Shown here: positions 1 through 5,730 of the stretch, one piece after another
How positions within the stretch are numbered: position 1 is the first letter of the stretch
How the letters are laid out: every line of letters starts with the position of its first letter
Notes under the pieces: generated by a model
The model's database searches: none
The model's input: only the letters and a program-made list of their open reading frames with translations
Told to the model about the DNA's origin: nothing
DNA from: an uncultured Anaerotignum sp.
GTDB taxonomy: Bacteria; Bacillota; Clostridia; Lachnospirales; Anaerotignaceae
Direction of reading: 5' to 3'
Length of the DNA stretch: 5,730 nucleotides
NCBI RefSeq assembly: GCF_934277605.1
Contig: NZ_CAKQVD010000087.1
Span: 1 to 5,730, forward strand
Translations under genes and position numbers: made by a program

Positions 1-873
1 GATGCAATCCTGCTCTTAGAACAGAGGCTTGATTTTTCAAAATATGTGCCGGAGGGATTTGGTACGGGGGACTGCGTTATTATCAGTGACAGAAGATTGC
101 AGATCATAGACCTGAAATACGGAAAGGGTGTGCCAATTCAAGCGGAAGGAAATCCTCAAATGCGTTTATATGCCTTGGGTGCGTTAGAGACCTACGATTT
201 TCTTTATGACATTGAAGAAATCGATATGTGCATCTTCCAGCCCCGTATTGATAACATCGATGATGCTGTTATGACAGCGGCGGAGCTGCGGGCATGGGGC
301 GAGGAAATTCGACCGGCAGCGGAGAAAGCCTTTTCCGGAACAGAGGAATATTGTGCCGGCGATCACTGCGATACAAACTTCTGCAAAGCCCGTCCGTTCT
401 GCAGAGCATACGCAGAAAGGAAGCAGGAAATGGCAAAGTATGATTTCAAAAAGCCTGCGCAGCTGACAACGGAAGAAATTTCAGAGATTCTGGAGCAGGC
501 GGAGGCACTTGCTAAGTGGGCCACGCTGATCAAGGACTATGCCTTGGATGAAGCGGTAAACCGCGGCACTGTATTCCCCGGTTACAAGGTTGTGGAAGGC
601 AGAAGCAACAGAGCATTTTCCATCGATGATACGTTGATTGCCGGACAGCTGATTGCAAAGGGATACAACGAGGACAGCTTCTACCCCAGAAAGCTGATTG
701 GTATCGGTGCTTTGGAAAAATATCTGGGGAAAAAGGATTTCAATGCTTTATTGGGTGAATTTGTGATAAAGCCCGCGGGTAAGCCGACTCTGGTGCCGGA
801 ATCGGATAAACGCCCTGCACTACATTCCGCAGATGCAGCGGTAAAAGATTTTGAAACGATAATCGAAGAATGA
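1..873 (+). CDS. DUF2800 family RecB/Cas4-like PD-(D/E)XK nuclease, 5'-truncated by the window edge
   Basis: The frame is open from base 1 to a TGA at 871-873, giving the last 290 residues (numbered here from base 1). A GTG at 46 is not the start, because family-like sequence (EQRLDFSKYVPEGFGTGD) runs through it. Visible nuclease motifs are Asp24 in GTGD, Asp37-x-Lys39 in IIDLKYGKG, and Gln53-x3-Tyr57 (QMRLY), the RecB-family set for metal-dependent DNA cleavage. A cysteine cluster follows, with codons at 352, 367, 382 and 400 (C-x4-C-x4-C-x5-C). In Cas4 and AddB, three C-terminal cysteines plus one near the N-terminus hold an Fe-S cluster; DUF2800 proteins usually carry an N-terminal Cys as well, which here would lie outside the window. 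The C-terminal 150 residues are charged and mostly helical-looking. The family is usually about 370-400 residues, so roughly 80-110 are missing. It is first in this replication cluster and acts in the cytoplasm, probably in recombination or end processing; that role is inferred. The family call is firm, the substrate unknown. Confidence 0.9.
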   Translation, partial: DAILLLEQRLDFSKYVPEGFGTGDCVIISDRRLQIIDLKYGKGVPIQAEGNPQMRLYALGALETYDFLYDIEEIDMCIFQPRIDNIDDAVMTAAELRAWGEEIRPAAEKAFSGTEEYCAGDHCDTNFCKARPFCRAYAERKQEMAKYDFKKPAQLTTEEISEILEQAEALAKWATLIKDYALDEAVNRGTVFPGYKVVEGRSNRAFSIDDTLIAGQLIAKGYNEDSFYPRKLIGIGALEKYLGKKDFNALLGEFVIKPAGKPTLVPESDKRPALHSADAAVKDFETIIEE

Positions 874-880
874 GAAAGGA
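873..880 (+). promoter_or_regulatory. Shine-Dalgarno for the SSB gene
   Basis: AGAAAGGA is an 8-base match to the complement of the Firmicutes 16S rRNA 3' end. It overlaps the upstream gene's stop codon and lies 10 bases before the ATG at 891. It favours that start over the in-frame ATG at 870, which overlaps the upstream TGA as ATGA but has no comparable site in front of it. Confidence 0.7.
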
Positions 881-890
881 TGAGAGATTT

Positions 891-1442
891 ATGGAAAATA
901 TGAACAACGCAACAAAGGTAGTAACAGGTGAAGTAAGATTTTCTTTTTTGAATGTATTTGAGCCAAAGAGCATCAACGGTAGTGAGGAAAAATATTCCGT
1001 ATCCCTGCTGATTCCTAAGACGGATACAAAAACAATCAATGCCATCAACAGAGCGGTGGAGTCGGCAAAGCAGGCGGGCATCGGCAAGTTTGGCGGAAAA
1101 ATCCCTGCAGCGATGAAGTTGCCCCTGCGTGACGGTGATGTAGAAAGACCTGAGGACGAGGTATACGCAGGGCATTACTTTGTAAACGCAAACTGCAAGC
1201 AGCAGCCCGGGTTGGTTTACAAAAACGGCCAGAAAATCATTGACAGTACAGACCTCTACAGCGGTTGCTACGGTCATGCGTCTATCAACTTCTTTGCCTT
1301 TAATAATAACGGAAACAAAGGGGTTGCCTGCGGTCTGAATCATCTGATGAAAACGAGAGACGGAGAACCTCTGGGTGGAAGAAGCAAGGCAGAGGATGAT
1401 TTTGCAGGCTTGATTGAGGATTCTGACGATTTCCTCCAGTAA
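891..1442 (+). CDS. DUF2815 / Enc34-type single-stranded DNA-binding protein
   Basis: This 183-residue protein probably coats single-stranded DNA during phage replication and recombination. Family recognition rests on the N-terminal block KVVTGEVRFSFLNVFEPKS (residues 9-27) and the following EKYSVSLLIPKTDTKTI. These are characteristic of DUF2815, now named after the SSB of Enterobacter phage Enc34, which has an OB-fold related to T7 gp2.5. A later block reads GHYFVNANCKQQPGLV, then an aromatic- and Gly-rich stretch (YSGCYGHASINFFAF). The tail is strongly acidic with an aromatic near the end (AEDDFAGLIEDSDDFLQ), as in SSBs that use their C-terminus to contact replication proteins. An in-frame ATG at 870 would add seven residues (MRKDERF) and overlap the upstream stop; 891 is preferred because of the ribosome-binding site at 873-880 and because family similarity starts after it. 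An ATG at 900 is also possible. The gene sits 17 bases from each neighbour, between nuclease and polymerase, which fits its role. Length is normal and no defect is seen. Confidence 0.9.
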   Translation: MENMNNATKVVTGEVRFSFLNVFEPKSINGSEEKYSVSLLIPKTDTKTINAINRAVESAKQAGIGKFGGKIPAAMKLPLRDGDVERPEDEVYAGHYFVNANCKQQPGLVYKNGQKIIDSTDLYSGCYGHASINFFAFNNNGNKGVACGLNHLMKTRDGEPLGGRSKAEDDFAGLIEDSDDFLQ

Positions 1443-1447
1443 GAATT

Positions 1448-1453
1448 GAGGGA
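1448..1453 (+). promoter_or_regulatory. Shine-Dalgarno for the DNA polymerase gene
   Basis: GAGGGA lies six bases before the ATG at 1460, inside the 17-base gap after the SSB gene. It matches the 16S rRNA 3' end less well than the site before the primase-helicase gene. It supports 1460 as the start, where the exonuclease motif begins almost at once. Confidence 0.6.
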
Positions 1454-1459
1454 TGCTGA

Positions 1460-3397
1460 ATGAAAGAACTGTCGATAGACATTGAAACATACAGCAGTGA
1501 GGATTTGTTAAAAACGGGGGTTTACCGCTATGCGGAAGCCCCTGATTTTACAATTCTGCTTTTTGCCTATGCTTTTGATGACGAGGATATTCAGATTGTA
1601 GATCTGGCAAGCGGTGAAGCCCTGCCGGAAAAAATTACAGAAGCCCTTACAGATCCGAAGATTATCAAAACTGCCTACAATGCCAATTTTGAAAGAACCT
1701 GCATTGCAGCCTATCTGAAAATGCCAATGCCGCCGGAGCAGTGGCGGTGTTCTGCTGTGGCTGCGGCGGAACTGGGCTTGCCGCAGACATTGGCAGGTGT
1801 GGCCGAGGCTCTTGGGCTGCAGGAACAAAAGGATGCAAGAGGGAAGGCGTTAATCAATTATTTTTCAAAGCCCTGCAAGCCGACAAAGGTAAATGGCGGC
1901 AGAACAAGAAACCTTCCGCAGCATGATTCTGAAAAGTGGGCGGTATTCAAGGAGTATTGCGTGCAGGACGTAGCGGTTGAACGGGCGATTAAAAAGAAGA
2001 TTTCCCGTTTCCCTATGGCAGAGAGTGAGCAGAGGTTGTGGGAAGCAGATCAGCATATCCTTGATTGCGGTGTGGCTGCGGATTCCCTACTGGCACAAAA
2101 TGCAATTTCCTATAACAACGCCCATAAAGAGGACTGCAAAATGCAACTGCAGACTATTACAGGACTTGCAAATGTAAACTCAGTGGCGCAGCTGAAACGC
2201 TGGATAGAGGAGAGAACGGGAGAGGCTGTTCCCGGTTTGGATAAAAAGAATCTGAAAACCATCCTTACCACAACAAAGGATGAAATCCTGAAAAAGGTGC
2301 TAAGGCTGAGAGCGGAAACGGCGAAAACATCTGTGGCAAAGTACGAGGCGGTGGAGCGTTCTGTCTGCAAGGACGGGCGTGTGCGTGGCATTCTGCAATT
2401 TTACGGCGCAAACCGCACAGGCAGATGGGCGGGACGAATTTTGCAGGTGCAGAATCTTCCGCAGAACCATTTGCAGGATTTAGACCTTGCGAGAGAGCTG
2501 GTGCGAGGGGGAGAGTATGATATCTTCCGCATGCTTTTCCCAGTCCCACAGACACTTTCGGAGCTGATTCGGACAGTGCTTATCCCCTCTGATGGATGCA
2601 GATTTATTGTATCGGACTTTTCCGCAATCGAGGCGCGTGTGATTGCCTATCTTGCAGATGAAGCGTGGAGGCTGAATGTATTTGCAGAAGGCGGAGACAT
2701 TTACTGTGCATCGGCATCCCAGATGTTTCATGTTCCTGTTGTGAAGCATGGTATCAACGGGCATTTGCGGCAGAAGGGGAAAATTGCAGAATTGGCCCTT
2801 GGGTATGGCGGCGGTACAAAAGCATTGATTGACATGGGGGCATTGGATATGGGCTTGCATGAGGATGAATTGCCGGAGCTGGTGGAGATGTGGAGAGCCT
2901 CCAACCCTGCTATCGTCAGATTCTGGAGGGCAGTGCAGAATGCGGCCATGGACGCAATCAAAGGAAAACCCGGAAGATTGCCGCATGGTATCAGCTTTAT
3001 CAGAGAGGCAGGTATTTTGTTTATCGGTTTACCAAGCGGCAGGAGAATCGCGTATGTAAAGCCGCAAATCGGAGAAAACCGTTTCGGCGGAAAATCCATC
3101 ACATACATGGGAATCCATAACGGTAAATGGCAGCGGTTAGAAACCTGGGGCGGTAAATTGGTCGAAAACATCGTGCAGGCCTTCGCAAGAGATTGTCTGG
3201 CAGAAAATATTATAAAGCTGGATAAAGCCGGTTACAGAGTGGTTTTCCATGTGCATGATGAGGTTATTCTGGATGAACCGAAAGACCGCAGCTCTGCGCA
3301 GGAGGTTGCGGCATTGATGGGGCAGCCTATCAAATGGGCACCCGGACTGCCGTTAAATGCGGATGCGTATGAATGTGAGTATTACAGGAAGGATTAA
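1460..3397 (+). CDS. Phage family A DNA polymerase with 3'-5' exonuclease domain
   Basis: This complete 645-residue protein is the replicative polymerase of the module. The N-terminal proofreading domain (about 1-185) shows ExoI Asp7-Ile-Glu9 (DIET), ExoII N74-ANFE78, and ExoIII Tyr166-x3-Asp170 (YCVQD), a DEDDy arrangement with Glu in place of the usual ExoII Asp. The polymerase domain (about 300-645) shows GANRTGRWAGR...QNLP (316-334), motif A with catalytic Asp386 (SDFSAIEAR), motif B R437-x3-K441-x7-Y449-G450, a QAFARD block (573-578), and motif C His599-Asp600-Glu601 (VHDEV). The metal-binding aspartates 386 and 600 are both present, so it should be active. The 5'-3' exonuclease domain of cellular Pol I is absent and the protein begins directly with the proofreading domain, as in many phage enzymes. 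At the motif B position where Klenow has Phe762, this protein has Leu445. The start is fixed by the site at 1448-1453 and by ExoI at residues 7-9. It lies 17 bases after the SSB gene and 18 before the primase-helicase. Confidence 0.97.
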   Translation: MKELSIDIETYSSEDLLKTGVYRYAEAPDFTILLFAYAFDDEDIQIVDLASGEALPEKITEALTDPKIIKTAYNANFERTCIAAYLKMPMPPEQWRCSAVAAAELGLPQTLAGVAEALGLQEQKDARGKALINYFSKPCKPTKVNGGRTRNLPQHDSEKWAVFKEYCVQDVAVERAIKKKISRFPMAESEQRLWEADQHILDCGVAADSLLAQNAISYNNAHKEDCKMQLQTITGLANVNSVAQLKRWIEERTGEAVPGLDKKNLKTILTTTKDEILKKVLRLRAETAKTSVAKYEAVERSVCKDGRVRGILQFYGANRTGRWAGRILQVQNLPQNHLQDLDLARELVRGGEYDIFRMLFPVPQTLSELIRTVLIPSDGCRFIVSDFSAIEARVIAYLADEAWRLNVFAEGGDIYCASASQMFHVPVVKHGINGHLRQKGKIAELALGYGGGTKALIDMGALDMGLHEDELPELVEMWRASNPAIVRFWRAVQNAAMDAIKGKPGRLPHGISFIREAGILFIGLPSGRRIAYVKPQIGENRFGGKSITYMGIHNGKWQRLETWGGKLVENIVQAFARDCLAENIIKLDKAGYRVVFHVHDEVILDEPKDRSSAQEVAALMGQPIKWAPGLPLNADAYECEYYRKD

Positions 3398-3406
3398 GAA
3401 AGGAGG
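3397..3406 (+). promoter_or_regulatory. Extended Shine-Dalgarno for the primase-helicase gene
   Basis: AGAAAGGAGG is a 10-base match to the complement of the Firmicutes 16S rRNA 3' end. It starts on the last base of the polymerase stop codon and ends nine bases before the ATG at 3416. It is the strongest ribosome-binding site in the window and fixes the start of the next gene, which begins MRKLYIATGV. Confidence 0.85.
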
Positions 3407-3415
3407 GGGAAAATC

Positions 3416-5730
3416 ATGCGAAAGCTTTATATTGCAACCGGTGTAAGCCGTACAGCGGTTCTTTGGAAGAATACGGCTATTACATGGGATGAATTAAAGG
3501 AGCGATTGCGGACAACCTGCAGAACCACAGAAACACAGGGGGAATACGCCAACATGACAAAAGCGCAGCAGGACGCTATCAAGGATGTTGGCGGCTTTGT
3601 CGGCGGCAAGCTGCGGAATGGACGCAGAAAGGCGGATCATGTGGATTGCAGAGATATTCTGACTCTGGATGCGGACTTTGCCGCTGAGGATTTCTGCGAC
3701 CAACTGGACATCTTCCTCTCCTGTGCATGGTGCGTGTATTCCACGCATAAGCATACGCCGGAAAAGCCTCGTCTGCGCCTGCTGATTCCATTAGACCGTT
3801 CTGTCAGTGCAGAGGAATACGAGGCAATTTCCCGTAAGGTAGCAGAAGAAATCGGGATAGACCAATTCGATGATACCACCTATCAGGCACACCGTCTGAT
3901 GTTTTGGCCGAGTACGAGCCAGAATGCGGAGTATGTTTACAAAACTGTGGAAGGGGCTTTTCTTTCCGCAGATGCGGTGCTTGCGAAATATAAGGACTGG
4001 CATGATGTGACAGAGTGGCCAACTTCGGGCAGGACACTGAAAAAGAGGGAAAGCCTGCTGAAAAAGCAGGAAGACCCCACAACGAAAAAAGGGACAGTCG
4101 GGGATTTTTGCCGTACATATACCGTAGAGGAGGCAATGGAACGCTTTCTTCCGGGCGTATATACTGCCTGTGCTGTGGAGGGGAGATACACCTACGCTGC
4201 CGGCAGCACTGCCGCCGGGGCAATTGTATATGATGACGGGAAGTTCCTGTACTCCAATCATGCAACAGACCCCGCAGGCGGTGTGCTGTGCAATGCCTTT
4301 GATCTGGTGCGCCTGCATAAGTTCAGGGAACTGGACGAGGATGCCACGCAGGGAACACCTACGGTAAAGCTGCCTTCTTATCTGAGGATGCTGGAGCTTG
4401 CATCGAATGATGAAAGGGTGCGCCTGCTGAAGCACAGGGAAAGACAGGAAGAAATGAAAAAGGACTTCGGGGAATATCTTTCGGAGGATGGAGAAACGGA
4501 AGAGGATGAATGGGCTTTGCGTCTGGATGTGGATTCCAAAGGACGCTGCCTGCCGACCATCAACAATGCAAAAATCATTTTAGCGAATGACAGAGCTTTA
4601 AAGGGAAAAATCCGTAAAAATGAATTTACGAAAAAATACAGGGTATTTGGCGAAACGCCATGGGAAAAAGAGAAAAAGGAAAGAGACTGGACAGATGCGG
4701 ACGATGCAGGACTGCGGCATTACATGGAGAAGATTTACCAAATCAAAGGAAAATCTACGATTGAGGACGCATGGACACTGGTTGCCAACGAAAACCGCTA
4801 CCATCCTGTCAGGGATTATCTGGAAGGGCTTGTTTGGGATGGTGTACCCAGATTGGAAACGCTGCTGATTGAATATCAGGGGGCAGAGGACAGCCGATAC
4901 ACCAGAGAGGTCACGAAGAAGGCACTTGTAGCCGCAGTGGCGAGGATATTTGTGCCGGGCATAAAGTATGATAACGTGCTGGTTCTGGTCGGCCCGCAGG
5001 GCTGTGGGAAAAGCTCTCTTTTGAAAAAGCTGGGGCAGGAATGGTTTTCTGATTCCTTGACTACGGTGCAGGGAAAGGAGGCCTACGAGCAGATACAGGG
5101 CTTCTGGATTATCGAAATGGCGGAGCTGTCGGCATTGAAGCGACATGAGGTGGAATCTATCAAGCAATTTACCGCAAAGGGCGAGGATTCCTACAGAGCC
5201 GCATACGGACACCACGTTGAAACCTTCAAGCGACAGTGCGTATTTTTCGGCACCACGAATACCTATGATTTTCTGAAGGATATGACGGGGAACCGCCGTT
5301 TCTGGCCCGTAGATGTAAACCCCGACAGGATAACAAAGCAGGTATGGGGAGATCTGACAAAGGAAGCCGTAGACCAGATATGGGCTGAGGCGGTTGTACT
5401 TTTTCGGCAGAAGGAAAAAATCCACATTGATGATACAGAACTTGACTGCATGGCGAAGGAGGAGCAGGACAGGCATCTGGAGGAAAGCCCTCTGACAGGA
5501 GATATTCAGGCATATCTGGAACGATTGCTGCCGGAAAACTGGGATACACTGGACTTATTTACAAGACGCAGTTTTATTCAGAATGATGGCTTTGAAATGA
5601 ATATTCATGCAACAAAACGGCGGGAAAAGGTATGTGCATTGGAAATCTGGTGTGAGCTTTTTAACGGAGAAAAAAAGGATTTAACCAGACAGAAAAGCAA
5701 AGAAATCAATGACATTATTCTGAAAACAGG
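3416..5730 (+). CDS. Primase-helicase: AEP-like primase domain fused to a VapE/VirE-type P-loop ATPase, 3'-truncated by the window edge
   Basis: The frame is open from an ATG with a strong ribosome-binding site to the window end, giving 771 residues and no stop. Residues 1-195 look like an archaeo-eukaryotic primase: Asp85-x-Asp87 (ILTLDADFA) as metal-binding motif I, S109-T-H111 followed by KHTPEKPRLRLLIPLDR as motif II, and FDDTTYQAHRLMFWPS (151-166) as the likely motif III. Residues 196-230 form a charged linker. Residues 231-310 contain a block I cannot assign (YSNHATDPAGG, then NAFDLVRLHKF). Residues 340-365 are acidic and charged. The C-terminal part is VapE-like: WDGVPRLE (474-481), Walker A GPQGCGKSS (526-534), Walker B WIIEMAE (564-570), sensor GTTN (612-615), and GNRRFWPV (625-632), which holds a likely arginine finger. 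By family knowledge it should unwind and prime DNA at the phage origin or fork; the VapE name comes from a virulence locus and does not imply virulence here. Similar proteins usually end with a GW...YGxQRGF-like tail, so perhaps 20-40 residues are missing. Confidence 0.92.
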   Translation, partial: MRKLYIATGVSRTAVLWKNTAITWDELKERLRTTCRTTETQGEYANMTKAQQDAIKDVGGFVGGKLRNGRRKADHVDCRDILTLDADFAAEDFCDQLDIFLSCAWCVYSTHKHTPEKPRLRLLIPLDRSVSAEEYEAISRKVAEEIGIDQFDDTTYQAHRLMFWPSTSQNAEYVYKTVEGAFLSADAVLAKYKDWHDVTEWPTSGRTLKKRESLLKKQEDPTTKKGTVGDFCRTYTVEEAMERFLPGVYTACAVEGRYTYAAGSTAAGAIVYDDGKFLYSNHATDPAGGVLCNAFDLVRLHKFRELDEDATQGTPTVKLPSYLRMLELASNDERVRLLKHRERQEEMKKDFGEYLSEDGETEEDEWALRLDVDSKGRCLPTINNAKIILANDRALKGKIRKNEFTKKYRVFGETPWEKEKKERDWTDADDAGLRHYMEKIYQIKGKSTIEDAWTLVANENRYHPVRDYLEGLVWDGVPRLETLLIEYQGAEDSRYTREVTKKALVAAVARIFVPGIKYDNVLVLVGPQGCGKSSLLKKLGQEWFSDSLTTVQGKEAYEQIQGFWIIEMAELSALKRHEVESIKQFTAKGEDSYRAAYGHHVETFKRQCVFFGTTNTYDFLKDMTGNRRFWPVDVNPDRITKQVWGDLTKEAVDQIWAEAVVLFRQKEKIHIDDTELDCMAKEEQDRHLEESPLTGDIQAYLERLLPENWDTLDLFTRRSFIQNDGFEMNIHATKRREKVCALEIWCELFNGEKKDLTRQKSKEINDIILKT

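Noticed and set aside
46..48. GTG at 46 as the start of the nuclease gene
   Set aside because: The frame is open and family-like upstream to base 1, so the real start lies outside the window.
681..1490. Minus-strand open frame of 269 codons spanning the nuclease, SSB and polymerase junctions
   Set aside because: It is antisense to well-supported genes and in register with the SSB codons over most of its length, and its translation resembles no family I know.
4054..4070. Inverted repeat CCTGCT-GAAAA-AGCAGG, a possible terminator
   Set aside because: It has a 6-bp stem inside the coding region with no T-tract after it. It may fold in mRNA at the linker after the primase domain but there is no sign of function.
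4196..4207. Perfect 12-base palindrome GCTGCCGGCAGC
   Set aside because: About one such palindrome is expected by chance in a window this size, and it lies inside conserved-looking coding sequence.
3774..4430. Repeated 12-mer TGCGCCTGCTGA at 3774-3785 and 4419-4430
   Set aside because: Both copies encode Arg-Leu-Leu in the same frame with the same preferred codons. Two spaced copies are not evidence of an iteron array or a mobile element.
4598..5476. Long minus-strand open frame of 292 codons opposite the primase-helicase gene
   Set aside because: It lies in exact codon register with a gene that has clear conserved motifs, so it arises from scarcity of TTA, CTA and TCA codons on the sense strand. 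Its product shows no recognisable domain.
5671..5677. A-AAA-AAG in the zero frame, a dnaX-like slippery heptamer
   Set aside because: A -1 shift would reach a stop after 11 codons, close to where the gene is expected to end anyway, and I see no downstream stem-loop. Probably just a Lys-rich stretch.

Overview
The window looks like the early replication region of a tailed phage or prophage from a Gram-positive, probably clostridial (Lachnospiraceae-like), host. The host guess rests on purine-rich Shine-Dalgarno sequences that closely match the Firmicutes 16S rRNA 3' end (a 10-base match at 3397-3406), on moderate GC content judged by eye, and on the gene order. I ran no database search. No integrase, repressor or structural gene is present, so the sequence cannot separate a free phage from an integrated prophage.

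Layout: four genes lie on the + strand, packed head to tail with gaps of only 17-18 bases. (1) Bases 1-873 are the 3' part of a DUF2800-type, RecB/Cas4-like PD-(D/E)XK nuclease whose 5' end lies outside the window. (2) Bases 891-1442 encode a DUF2815 (Enc34-type) single-stranded DNA-binding protein. (3) Bases 1460-3397 encode a complete family A DNA polymerase with a 3'-5' proofreading domain and no 5'-3' exonuclease domain. (4) Bases 3416-5730 hold a long open frame that runs off the window. It encodes an archaeo-eukaryotic-type primase domain fused to a VapE/VirE-type P-loop helicase. No gap is long enough for another gene, and I see no promoter, terminator, RNA gene, CRISPR array or insertion sequence. 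The genes are probably cotranscribed from a promoter upstream of the window.

Together the genes form a nearly self-sufficient replisome: a primase-helicase to open and prime DNA, a proofreading polymerase, a protein to coat single strands, and a nuclease likely used in recombination or end processing. This is a known module type in Firmicutes phages and not an obviously new system. The points most worth checking are the primase-helicase fusion with its unassigned middle region, the nuclease/SSB pair as a possible recombination system, and the substituted positions in the polymerase motifs.
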